15,334 nucleotides of DNA from Solirubrobacteraceae bacterium (lineage in GTDB: Bacteria > Actinomycetota > Thermoleophilia > Solirubrobacterales > Solirubrobacteraceae), in NCBI GenBank assembly GCA_030447005.1, contig JAUJME010000019.1:1-15334 (forward strand). The letters are read 5' to 3'. Both the position numbers and the translations under genes were made by a program. A model generated the notes under the pieces. The model was given only the letters and a program-made list of their open reading frames with translations. It made no database searches and had not been told where the DNA came from. Positions 7,569 through 15,334 of this stretch are shown in pieces. The first letter of the stretch is position 1. Every line of letters starts with the position of its first letter.

Positions 7569-9029
7569 ATGAAGAAGCTGTCCGTCGCCGCCGCGCTCGC
7601 CGCCGCGGCGATCGCCGTCTCGCTCGCGAGCGGCTCGAGTCACCGTGAGGCGCCGAACATCATGCTCGACCCGACCGCCGACAACACGGACACCTACGCC
7701 TTCACGGCCAAGGACGCGCCCAACGCCCTGACCGTCGTGGCCAACTGGGTGCCCGGCGGCAACCCGGCCAACGGGCCGAACTTCTTCCGCTTCGACGACC
7801 GCGCCCGGTACTACATCTCGGTCGACAACACGGGCGACGGCAAGGCCGACGTCCGCTACCGCTTCGTCTTCCGCACCGTGGTCGGCAAGGACTCCTACCG
7901 CCAGAGCAAGCTGAACGTCGAGTCCTTCGACGATCCGCGGCTCATGCAGAAGCAGCGCTACGACATCTTCCGCGAGACGCTCGAGGACGGCCGCCAGACG
8001 GAGATCCGCCGGATCGCCGACAACCTGCCGGTTGCGCCGAGCAACGCCGGCCCGCAGTCCTTCCCCGACTACGCCAAGGTCGCCCAGGAGGCCGTCCGCA
8101 CCGGCGAGCGCAAGTTCTTCGCCGGCCAGCGCAACGACGCCTTCTTCATCGACCTCGGCGCGGCGTTCGACCAGGTCAACGTCCGCCAGGGCTCCGGCAA
8201 CACCGGCGGCGGCATCGACACCCAGGCCGGCACGTCGATCCAGACGATCACCATGCAGGTGCCGGAGTCCGAGGTCACGCGCGACGGCAAGCGGGTCTCC
8301 GGCCCCGACGCTCCGAACGCCGTCGTGGGCGTCTGGGCCTCCACCGAGCGCCGCAAGCTCGAGGTCACCAACAACAAGTTCGACGACAACAAGCGCTCGC
8401 GCGGCAGCTGGGTGCAGGTCTCCCGGCTCGGCATCCCCCTGACGAACGAGCTGTTCGTGCCCGCCGACCGCAAGGACGAGTGGAACCGCACGCGGCCGGA
8501 CAACGACGCCCGCTTCGAGCGCTTCTTCCTCGAGCCGGAGTTCGCGCGCCAGCTCAACGAGCTCGATCCGCAGGGCACCGGGCTGGGCCTGGCACGGGCG
8601 ATCAACGCGCCGGAGAAGGGCCGCGACGACCTGCTCGACTTCCTGCAGCGCGGCGTCAAGGGCCTCAACCAGGTCGCCGGCTCGACGAAGGCGACCGACA
8701 CGCTCAAGCTCAACCTGGGCACTCCGCCGGCCGAGAACCCCAACCGGTTCGGGATGCTCGGCGGCGACAGCGCGGGCTTCCCCAACGGCCGCCGGCTCGA
8801 GGACGACGTCGTCGACATCTACGTCCAGCTCTACGCCGGGTTCCTCCGGGGCAACCGCCTCCCGCTGGGCGACGGCGTCGACCAGGACGACCAGGCGTTC
8901 CTCAACGAGTTCCCCTACCAGTCGGAGCCCAGGTCCGGCTTCGAGAACCCGGTCTCCGATCGCAAGGAGCCGACGCACGCCCCCACGGCGCCGGGCAACA
9001 ACCCGCCGACCCCCATCGGCAGCCGCTGA
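7569..9029 (+). CDS. Exported DUF4331-family protein
   Basis: A 486-residue exported protein of the DUF4331 family, whose function is not established. A signal peptide (about 1-22, MKKLSVAAALAAAAIAVSLA then SG) is followed directly by the family hallmark SSHREAP (23-29) and ADNTDTYAF. DNTGDGKAD (86-94) resembles a calcium-binding loop. The body contains many Asn/Asp-rich beta-type segments, and the C-terminus is Pro/Asn-rich (NNPPTPIGSR). Length and layout match a complete family member. GAGG at 7561-7564 sits only 4 bases before the ATG. The 52-base gap from the lipoprotein gene shows TTGCGC at 7530-7535 but no convincing -10, so readthrough from upstream or a weak own promoter are both possible. 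No membrane anchor is seen after the signal peptide. Confidence 0.85.
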   Translation: MKKLSVAAALAAAAIAVSLASGSSHREAPNIMLDPTADNTDTYAFTAKDAPNALTVVANWVPGGNPANGPNFFRFDDRARYYISVDNTGDGKADVRYRFVFRTVVGKDSYRQSKLNVESFDDPRLMQKQRYDIFRETLEDGRQTEIRRIADNLPVAPSNAGPQSFPDYAKVAQEAVRTGERKFFAGQRNDAFFIDLGAAFDQVNVRQGSGNTGGGIDTQAGTSIQTITMQVPESEVTRDGKRVSGPDAPNAVVGVWASTERRKLEVTNNKFDDNKRSRGSWVQVSRLGIPLTNELFVPADRKDEWNRTRPDNDARFERFFLEPEFARQLNELDPQGTGLGLARAINAPEKGRDDLLDFLQRGVKGLNQVAGSTKATDTLKLNLGTPPAENPNRFGMLGGDSAGFPNGRRLEDDVVDIYVQLYAGFLRGNRLPLGDGVDQDDQAFLNEFPYQSEPRSGFENPVSDRKEPTHAPTAPGNNPPTPIGSR

Positions 9030-9045
9030 GCCGGGCGGCGCAGGC

Positions 9046-10128
9046 CTAGGGCGTGAACTTGACGGTGATCACGTCGCCGTCGGCCATCGCGTAGTCGCGG
9101 CCCTCGAGGCGCAGCGCCCCGCGCTCGCGGGCGCCGGCGTAGCCCCCGGCGTCGACGAGCGCGTCCCAGGCGATCACCTCCGCGCGGACGAAGCCGCGCT
9201 GGATGTCCGTGTGGATCTGCCCCGCGGCGTGCCAGGCGCTCAGCCCCCGGCGCAGGTGCCAGCACTGCGCGGGCTTGGCCTCGCCCGCGGTGAAGAACGC
9301 GATCAGGTCGAGCAGCGAGAACGCGCCCGCCACCACGCGCGCGAGGCCGGACTCCGACGCGCCGAGCTCCTCGCGCATGACCGCCGCCTCCTCGGCGTCG
9401 AGCTCTGAGAGCTCGGCCTCGATCCGCGAGGAGACCGCCACCGCGCGGGCGCCCTCGCCCTCGGCGTGGGCGGCGATCTCCGGCGGGACGGCGTCGTCGC
9501 CCTCGTCGACGTTGGCGACGAAGAGCACCGGCTTGCCGGTCAGCGGGAAGAGGTTGCGCAGCGCGTCGGGGGCGGCGTCCGGGACGGGGACGGTGCGCGC
9601 GGGCCTGCCCGCCTGGAGCGCGGCGATCACCTCGCGCAGCCAGGCCTCCTCGGCGATCGCCGCCTTGTCGCCGCCGCGGGCGTCGCGCACCACGCGGGCG
9701 TGGCGGCGCTCGGCCTGCTCGAGGTCGGCGTAGACGAGCTCCGTCTCGATCGTCTCGATGTCGGCGAGCGGGTCGACGCGGCCCTCGGGGTGGATGACGT
9801 TCTCGTCGTGGTGGGCGCGGACCACGTGCAGCAGGGCGTCGCACTCGCGGATGTTGGCCAGGAACTTGTTGCCGAGGCCCTCGCCCTGGTGCGCACCCGC
9901 CACCAGGCCGGCGATGTCGTGGAACTCGATCGTGTCCCACACGACGTTGGAGGCGCCGATGGTCTCCGCCACGCGCTCGAGGCGCTCGTCGCGCACGCCG
10001 ACCACCGCGACGTTGGGCTCGATCGTCGTGAACGGGTAGTTCGCCGCCTCGGCCCCCGCCTGGCTGAGCGCGTTGAACAGGGAGGACTTGCCCGCGTTGG
10101 GCATTCCCACCAGGCCGACCTTCATCAT
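9046..10128 (-). CDS. ychF: Ribosome-associated YchF/OLA1-type ATPase
   Basis: A 360-residue P-loop NTPase of the YchF/Obg-related family, known to prefer ATP over GTP, bind ribosomes and influence stress responses. Motifs: Walker A GMPNAGKS (8-15), switch I around YPFTTIEPN (31-39), DIAG (71-74) with the following HQGEGLGNKFL (H80 onward), and NVDE (206-209) in place of the NKxD that confers guanine specificity. A coiled-coil insert spans about 120-195. The TGS domain (about 276-359) ends in DYAMADGDVITVKFTP. The length is normal. ATG 10128 overlaps the stop of the PAP2 gene as ATGA, and a second ATG follows at once. There is no ribosome site, which suggests translational coupling. It is last in the four-gene unit that begins with the epimerase and ends 16 bases from the convergent DUF4331 gene. 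Confidence 0.95.
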   Translation of the reverse strand: MMKVGLVGMPNAGKSSLFNALSQAGAEAANYPFTTIEPNVAVVGVRDERLERVAETIGASNVVWDTIEFHDIAGLVAGAHQGEGLGNKFLANIRECDALLHVVRAHHDENVIHPEGRVDPLADIETIETELVYADLEQAERRHARVVRDARGGDKAAIAEEAWLREVIAALQAGRPARTVPVPDAAPDALRNLFPLTGKPVLFVANVDEGDDAVPPEIAAHAEGEGARAVAVSSRIEAELSELDAEEAAVMREELGASESGLARVVAGAFSLLDLIAFFTAGEAKPAQCWHLRRGLSAWHAAGQIHTDIQRGFVRAEVIAWDALVDAGGYAGARERGALRLEGRDYAMADGDVITVKFTP

Positions 10129-10643
10129 CGCCCGAGGGTCCCGAGGGCGGTGCCGAGCGCCGCGCCGGCGGCGATGTCGGACGGGTAGTGCACGCCGAGG
10201 TACAGACGCGAGAGGGCCATCGCGACCGCGGCGCCGTAGAGCGGGCCCGCCGGCAGCAGGCGGCTGTAGGCGCGCGCCGCCGCGAACGACGACGTCGCGT
10301 GCGAGGAGGGGAAGGAGAGGCCGGTGGGCGTCTGCATCAGGTGCGGGAGGTTCTCGACGACCGGGCGCTGGCGCCCGATCAGCAGCTTGATGCTGCTCGA
10401 GGTGCAGTAGGCCCCGGCGACCGTGGCCGCCGCGCGCCGCCAGGCCGGCCGGCGTGGGCGATCGAGCAGGGCGGCGAGCACGCCGCCGCCGATCCAGACC
10501 GCCCCGTGCTCGCCCAGGCCGGAGTAGCGGCGGACCCAGTGGACGGTCAGCGGCGTCCGCGCGACGGACCGGATCTTCACGTAGAGGGCCAGGTCGAGCG
10601 CGTTGGCCCAGACCCGCCAGGCGTGTGAGCGGGGCTGGCTCAG
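10125..10643 (-). CDS. PAP2-family membrane phosphatase, probable CTG start
   Basis: A membrane phosphatase of the PAP2 (type 2 phosphatidic acid phosphatase) superfamily, probably acting on a lipid phosphate or undecaprenyl diphosphate. All three signatures are present: KLLIGRQRP (KX6RP), FPSSHATSS with the catalytic histidine, and SRLYLGVHYPSD with the second histidine and Asp. Hydrophobic segments surround them. The start is the difficulty. The conserved-looking stretch ALDLALYVKIRSVART begins before the first GTG (10580). The only in-frame ATG (10739) would run 100 bases into the preceding gene, giving an arginine-rich leader that looks like a frame shadow. A CTG at 10643-10641 overlaps the preceding TGA as CTGA, just as the two other junctions in this operon overlap as ATGA. 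That gives 172 residues and is my choice. A CTG start is rare; a frameshift is the alternative. Confidence 0.8.
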   Translation of the reverse strand: MSQPRSHAWRVWANALDLALYVKIRSVARTPLTVHWVRRYSGLGEHGAVWIGGGVLAALLDRPRRPAWRRAAATVAGAYCTSSSIKLLIGRQRPVVENLPHLMQTPTGLSFPSSHATSSFAAARAYSRLLPAGPLYGAAVAMALSRLYLGVHYPSDIAAGAALGTALGTLGR

Positions 10644-10852
10644 AAGCCGACGCGCTGCTCGTCGGACTCCGTGCGCAGGTAGACGACCTGGCCGAGGTCG
10701 AGCAGGACGGCGCCGTCGGCGGCGTCGACCTCCTGCCACCGCCCGCGGCCCTCCTGCAGCGCGGTGCGCAGGCCGTCGAGGGCCTCCTGGCTCAGGCGCA
10801 GCGACAGCACCTGGCCGCCCTGGAAGCCGACGGACGAACGGCGGGGCTTCAT
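10640..10852 (-). CDS. Small protein of unknown function, 70 residues
   Basis: I do not recognise this family. The 70-residue protein begins MKPRRSSVGFQGGQVLSLRL and ends DLGQVVYLRTESDEQRVGF. It is soluble and has no signal or membrane segment. The pattern suggests a basic N-terminus, a beta strand (QVLSLRLS), a helix (EALDGLRTALQEG), then strands (RWQEVDAADGAVLLDLG, VVYLRTES), that is, a compact beta-alpha-beta fold. The ATG at 10852 overlaps the epimerase stop as ATGA, and its own TGA overlaps the proposed CTG of the PAP2 gene. This tight packing, codon use like its neighbours and the unbroken frame support a real gene. A role connected to either neighbour cannot be inferred from the sequence alone. 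Confidence 0.75.
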   Translation of the reverse strand: MKPRRSSVGFQGGQVLSLRLSQEALDGLRTALQEGRGRWQEVDAADGAVLLDLGQVVYLRTESDEQRVGF

Positions 10853-11265
10853 GCGGCGTGCACCTCTGCGGGTTCGACGATCTCGGTGAGGACCCCGCCC
10901 GACCCGGACGGGTGGAGGAAGGCCACGCGGGAGCGGCGGATGCCCGTGCGGGGCGTCTCGTCGATCATCCGCAGGCCGGCCTGCTTGAGCATCCGGAGCG
11001 TCGACTCGATGTCGGCGGTCTGGTAGGCGACGTGGTGCAGTCCAGGGCCACGCTTGGCCAGGAACTTGCCGACCGGTGTGTCGTCGCCGAGCGGGGCGAT
11101 GAGCTCCACGTGGTTCTCCCCCACGTCGAGCAGCGCCGCGTCGACGCCCTGCTCGGCCACCGTCTCGCGGTGCGCGAGGGTGAGGCCGTAGACGCTGACG
11201 TAGAGGTCGAGGGCCTCGTCGAGGTCCGCGACCGCGACGCCCACGTGGTCGATCCGTCCGAACAC
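10849..11265 (-). CDS. mce: Methylmalonyl-CoA epimerase (VOC superfamily)
   Basis: A 138-residue vicinal-oxygen-chelate enzyme, expected to interconvert (2R)- and (2S)-methylmalonyl-CoA in propionyl-CoA metabolism. Two beta-alpha-beta-beta-beta modules are visible. H7 in RIDHVGVAV, H78 in GPGLHHVAY and E128 in GGVLTEIVEP fit the metal ligands, and E54 in VELIAPLG lies at the fourth ligand position. FLHPSGSGGVL near the end is characteristic of epimerases rather than of dioxygenases or glyoxalases. GTG 11265 is chosen because homology begins there; a -10-like TAGACT (11278-11273) lies 7 bases upstream, so the mRNA is probably leaderless. It heads the operon epimerase, 70-residue protein, PAP2, ychF. 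Neither methylmalonyl-CoA mutase nor propionyl-CoA carboxylase is in the window, so the pathway is inferred from the family only. Confidence 0.87.
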   Translation of the reverse strand: MFGRIDHVGVAVADLDEALDLYVSVYGLTLAHRETVAEQGVDAALLDVGENHVELIAPLGDDTPVGKFLAKRGPGLHHVAYQTADIESTLRMLKQAGLRMIDETPRTGIRRSRVAFLHPSGSGGVLTEIVEPAEVHAA

Positions 11266-11272
11266 GCGCGGC

Positions 11273-11282
11273 AGTCTAGCCT
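11273..11282. promoter_or_regulatory. Shared near-palindromic -10 element, epimerase operon and lipid kinase gene
   Basis: AGTCTAGCCT is almost its own reverse complement (AGGCTAGACT). It gives TAGACT on the minus strand (11278-11273), 7 bases before the epimerase GTG, and TAGCCT on the plus strand (11277-11282), 8 bases before the kinase GTG at 11291. Both transcripts would be leaderless. No clear -35 is seen on either side. The whole space between the two start codons is 25 bases, so the promoters must overlap unless they lie inside the genes. Confidence 0.5.
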
Positions 11283-11290
11283 CCTGCCCC

Positions 11291-12127
11291 GTGCGGCTCG
11301 CGCTCATCGCCAACGACGCCTCGGGCGGCGGACTCGACCCCGAGGAGATCGCCGGGGCGCTCCGGCGGCGCGGCGCCGAGGTCTTCGTGCACCCGCTCCG
11401 GGAACGCGCGGCGGCGGAGGCCGAGGCGGTCGACCGGATCGTGGCGGCGGGCGGCGACGGCTCGATCGGCTGCTGCGCGGAGCTCGCCGGCCGCCTCGGC
11501 GTCCCGCTGGCCGTCATCCCCCTCGGGACCGCCAACGACTTCGCCCGCGCCCACGACCTCCCGCGCGACGTCGAGGACGCCGTCGAGCTGGCGGTCGCCG
11601 GCGAGCGGACGCGGCGCCTCGAGCTCGGGCGCCTCGACGGGCGGCCGTTCGTCAACGTCACGAGTGCCGGGCTCGCGCCCGAGGCGGCCCGCCTCGCCCG
11701 GGACCACAAGTCGTGGCTCGGCCCGCTGGCCTACCTGGTGGGCGCCGCGCAGGCCGGCCTCACCGCCCGGCCCGTCCGCTGCGCGGTGCGCGTCGACGAC
11801 AGCCTCGTCTACGCGGGCGACGCCTGGCAGGTCATCGTCTCGGTCTCGGGCGCGTTCGGCGGCGGCTCCTCGGTCGACGAGGCCGACCCGGCCGACGGCG
11901 TCCTGCACGTGACGGTGGTCCCGGCCGGCTCGCGGCTCGGGCTGCTGCGCCGCGCGGCGGGGATGCGCCGGGGCGACATCGCCGGCCAGAGCGGCGTGGC
12001 GGACGGCGAGGGGCGCGTGATCGAGCTCGGCCTCGCGCCGGGCGCGGCGCTCAACGTCGACGGCGAGGTCTGCGGGCCCGGGCGGCTGACCGTCGAGCCC
12101 GCGGCGTTCACGCTCGTCGTGGGCTAG
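11291..12127 (+). CDS. Diacylglycerol/lipid kinase family protein
   Basis: A 278-residue protein of the DAGK-catalytic/LCB5 family, which phosphorylates diacylglycerol, sphingoid bases or related lipids using ATP. The N-terminal nucleotide-binding domain has AAGGDGSIG (52-60, with the GGDGS signature) and VIPLGTANDFARAHDL (75-90, with the GTANDFAR signature). The C-terminal beta-rich domain contains GAFGGGSSVDEADPADGVLHVT and ends with LNVDGE (254-259) and a family-typical strand. It is shorter than the usual 290-310 residues, and the first strand, LALIANDASGGG, begins almost at the start codon. GTG 11291 is set by the leaderless promoter and by that strand. The lipid substrate is unknown. 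The divergent operon holds a PAP2 phosphatase, which could act on a related lipid phosphate, but this link is speculative. Confidence 0.85.
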   Translation: MRLALIANDASGGGLDPEEIAGALRRRGAEVFVHPLRERAAAEAEAVDRIVAAGGDGSIGCCAELAGRLGVPLAVIPLGTANDFARAHDLPRDVEDAVELAVAGERTRRLELGRLDGRPFVNVTSAGLAPEAARLARDHKSWLGPLAYLVGAAQAGLTARPVRCAVRVDDSLVYAGDAWQVIVSVSGAFGGGSSVDEADPADGVLHVTVVPAGSRLGLLRRAAGMRRGDIAGQSGVADGEGRVIELGLAPGAALNVDGEVCGPGRLTVEPAAFTLVVG

Positions 12128-12139
12128 GCGGGGAGGCGC

Positions 12140-13576
12140 TCAGCCGAGGGCGACGCCGTCGCGCCCGGCGCGCTTGACCGCGTACATCCCTGCGTCGGCC
12201 CGCGCGAGCAGGTCGGCGTCCGCCTCGCCGGCGCGCGCGAGCGCCACGCCGACCGAGAGGGTCACCCCGGTGCCGGCGCGGACCGCCGCGGCGAGCTCCT
12301 CGCCGAGGGCGAGCGCCTCGCCGTCGCCGCGGACCGGCGCGAGCACGGCGAACTCGTCGCCACCGACCCGGTAGGCGCCTCCCTCGGAGGGCGCGGTGAG
12401 GTGGAGCTCGGCGGCGACGCGGCGCAGGACGGCGTCGCCCGCCGCGTGGCCGAGGCGGTCGTTGATCCCCTTGAAGCCGTCGATGTCGGCGAGCAGGACG
12501 GCGACGCGGCCGCCGGCGGGCGCACTCGCCCGCATCGACGCGATCGCGGCGTGGAAGGTGGCGTGGTGGCCGAGGCCGGTCAGCGCATCTCGGGCGGCGC
12601 GGTCGCGCAGCTCGCGGACGGCGGCCGCGGTCCGCAGGCCGCCTGCCGCCTGCATGGCCAGCAGCTCGAGCAGCTCGACCTCGCCCGTCCCGAGCGTCCG
12701 CTCCCGCTCGTCGGCGAGGACGAGGATGCCGAGGCGCTCGCCGGCGACCGCCAGCGGTAGGACGATCATGGCGGCGGCGCCGGCGCCGCGGACTGGCTCG
12801 TGGCCCGCGAAGCCCAGGCCGGCGGCCTCCCCGCTCGTGTAGCTCGACGTCCCCGCCTCGACCCAGCGCGCGATGTCGGCGAGCGCGGCCGCGCCGAGCG
12901 CGCAGAAGACGGGGGCGAACGGCCCGTCGGCCTGCTCGACGGCCAGGCGGCCGTCAGGGCCCGAGACGGCGAGCATCACCGACTCGAAGCCCGAGAGCTC
13001 GCGGGCGGCGGCGATCGTCTCCGCGACGATGGCCGCGGGCTCCGAGAGCGCGGCGAGCCTGGCCCCGGCGCGCGCGAGCACCTGCGCGGGCGACGCGCTC
13101 TCGAGCGTTCCGAGCGCCTCGAGTCGCGCCGCGAGCAACGCCGCAGCGCGATCGACCTCGGCGATCCTGGGCGGGCTGAGCGGTACGCGCGACTCCGCGT
13201 TGAGCGCTCCGACGACCTTGCCGGCCACCCGAATGGGGACGCAGATCTCCGCCACCACGGCGGGTGCCGTCTCGAGGTAGTCCTCCGTCGTGCTGACGTC
13301 GAGGGCGATGGTCGGCTTCCCCGTCTCCCACGTCCGGCCGATGACCCCGGTGCCGAGCGTGATGCCGTCGAAGAGCTGCCAGTAGCCGCGCACCGCCTGG
13401 CACCGCAGGCGCCCGCCCTGCTCCAGGTAGAAGCTCGGCAGGAGCCCCAGCCCGGCGAGGTGGTCGACCACCTCCCGGCCGGCGGCCTTGGCGTCAGGGG
13501 CGGCCTCGACGGCGTCGGCGAGCGCGTCGGGCGGGGGAACCGCTCGAGCAGTCGGGGAGACGGCGAGCAGGCCCAT
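12140..13576 (-). CDS. Diguanylate cyclase with two GAF domains (GAF-GAF-GGDEF)
   Basis: A 478-residue cytosolic signalling protein without membrane segments, predicted to make cyclic di-GMP from GTP. The first GAF domain (about 20-155) includes GVIGRTWETGKPTI and ICVPIRVAGKVVGALNAES. The second (about 165-315) includes MIVLPLAVAGERLGILVLAD. The GGDEF domain (about 320-478) has DALTGLGHHATF, DIDGFKGINDRLGH and the active-site RVGGDEFAVL (GGDEF at 405-409), and closes with YAVKRAGRDG. All catalytic positions are intact. The inhibitory RxxD site normally found five residues before GGDEF is absent: the sequence there is PSEGGAYR. ALTGLGHH replaces the usual TGLxNR. The ATG at 13576 lies 23 bases after the ftsH stop, which suggests cotranscription. 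The GAF ligand is unknown. No phosphodiesterase or c-di-GMP receptor is present in the window. Confidence 0.9.
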   Translation of the reverse strand: MGLLAVSPTARAVPPPDALADAVEAAPDAKAAGREVVDHLAGLGLLPSFYLEQGGRLRCQAVRGYWQLFDGITLGTGVIGRTWETGKPTIALDVSTTEDYLETAPAVVAEICVPIRVAGKVVGALNAESRVPLSPPRIAEVDRAAALLAARLEALGTLESASPAQVLARAGARLAALSEPAAIVAETIAAARELSGFESVMLAVSGPDGRLAVEQADGPFAPVFCALGAAALADIARWVEAGTSSYTSGEAAGLGFAGHEPVRGAGAAAMIVLPLAVAGERLGILVLADERERTLGTGEVELLELLAMQAAGGLRTAAAVRELRDRAARDALTGLGHHATFHAAIASMRASAPAGGRVAVLLADIDGFKGINDRLGHAAGDAVLRRVAAELHLTAPSEGGAYRVGGDEFAVLAPVRGDGEALALGEELAAAVRAGTGVTLSVGVALARAGEADADLLARADAGMYAVKRAGRDGVALG

Positions 13577-13599
13577 ACGCCCGCATTCGGCAGATCGGG

Positions 13600-15147
<1,548 letters not shown>

Positions 15148-15157
15148 CCGACGTTCA

Positions 15158-15186
15158 GGTATAGGGATGCGCGCCGGGGCGCGCAA
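15158..15186 (-). promoter_or_regulatory. Promoter of ftsH, best -35/-10 pair in the window
   Basis: On the minus strand TTGCGC (15186-15181) and TATACC (15163-15158) are separated by exactly 17 bases, matching a vegetative sigma factor promoter. The ATG at 15147 begins 10 bases after the -10, so the leader would be only a few bases and no ribosome site is seen. This argues against the upstream in-frame ATG at 15186, which lies in the -35 box. Confidence 0.65.
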
Positions 15187-15221
15187 TAGGGTCCGGACCT
15201 GATTGGGTTTCGCCCGGCCGG

Positions 15222-15248
15222 CGTCGCAAGCTCCGCCTCTGGGCGACG
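15222..15248 (-). terminator. Inverted repeat downstream of the right-edge gene
   Basis: CGTCGC (15222-15227) and GCGACG (15243-15248) can pair as a 6-bp stem with a 15-base loop, immediately after the stop of the minus-strand gene at the right edge. There is no run of T after it on the minus strand, so it is at best a weak or factor-dependent termination signal and may be chance in GC-rich DNA. Confidence 0.2.
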
Positions 15249-15334
15249 TTACGCTTCCACCCGCAGGATCTCCGCCAGTGCGGCGCGCCCCACCTCGAGC
15301 TGGCGCTCGTCGGGCTCGCGCGTGCCGAGCACCC
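15249..15334 (-). CDS. C-terminal fragment, resembles DUF1385/YqhQ family
   Basis: The last 27 codons of a gene entering from the right edge, ending in TAA at 15251-15249. The peptide contains VLGTREPDERQLEVGRAALA and ends EILRVEA. The pattern TREPD-x2-QLEV-x3-ALxxxL is what I recall at the C-terminus of DUF1385 (YqhQ-like) membrane proteins, whose function is not well defined. The unbroken frame with sensible amphipathic helix content supports a true coding end. It lies about 60 bases upstream of the ftsH promoter, so ftsH is probably transcribed separately. The family call rests on a very short stretch. Confidence 0.5.
   Translation of the reverse strand, partial: VLGTREPDERQLEVGRAALAEILRVEA

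Noticed and set aside
4714..7572. Open frame of 952 codons on the plus strand
   Set aside because: Shadow of the GH2 and lipoprotein genes with extreme arginine content; no ribosome site and no recognisable motif.
10644..10739. ATG start at 10739 for the PAP2 gene
   Set aside because: The extra 32 residues are a poly-arginine/proline stretch that overlaps the 70-residue gene by 100 bases; it looks like a frame shadow.
15148..15186. ATG at 15186 as the ftsH start
   Set aside because: It falls in the -35 element of a well-formed promoter, and the added 13 residues are not hydrophobic and do not supply the missing membrane helix.

Overview
The window is very GC-rich and almost fully coding, with strong G/C bias at third codon positions, GTG/TTG starts and several apparently leaderless genes. 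Together with the gene families present (a SpoIID/LytB-domain exported protein with its GHGVGMSQYGA motif at the N-terminus, a stand-alone 5' nuclease, methylmalonyl-CoA epimerase, a DUF4331 protein, a short FtsH), this suggests a chromosomal segment of a high-GC actinobacterium, possibly of the Thermoleophilia/Solirubrobacterales type. That placement is inference. I see no rRNA, tRNA, CRISPR array, insertion sequence, phage gene or attachment site. No gap between genes exceeds 65 bases.

Layout. 1-52 (-): first codons of an unidentified gene, just downstream of an acetolactate-synthase-type ThDP enzyme (70-1716, -). Divergent from it is an exported SpoIID/LytB-domain protein (1763-3175, +), whose stop codon overlaps that of a convergent MaoC-type hydratase (3172-3627, -). 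A divergent 5'-3' exonuclease (3632-4504, +) follows. Next come three codirectional genes for exported proteins: a glycoside hydrolase family 2 enzyme (4541-6442), a seven-repeat beta-propeller lipoprotein (6476-7516) and a DUF4331 protein (7569-9029). These converge on a tightly overlapping minus-strand operon, read from 11265 down to 9046: methylmalonyl-CoA epimerase, a 70-residue protein I do not recognise, a PAP2 phosphatase and the YchF ATPase. A lipid-kinase-family gene (11291-12127, +) diverges from that operon. It converges on a second minus-strand unit, ftsH (13600-15147) followed by a GAF-GAF-GGDEF diguanylate cyclase (12140-13576). The right edge holds the 3' end of another minus-strand gene (15249-15334), probably of the DUF1385/YqhQ family.

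How the genes work together. Most are housekeeping or central-metabolism genes with no single shared pathway. The most coherent groups are the secreted trio at 4541-9029 and the four-gene operon at 9046-11265, whose junctions all have the form NTGA. At each of the three divergent junctions, one short near-palindrome can be read as a -10 element on both strands, and a start codon lies about 7-8 bases beyond it on at least one side. I found no convincing evidence of a new defence, mobile or biosynthetic system. The notable items are the shared promoters, a probable CTG start in the PAP2 gene, a 5' nuclease lacking one metal-binding Asp, a single-membrane-segment FtsH and the orphan 70-residue protein.
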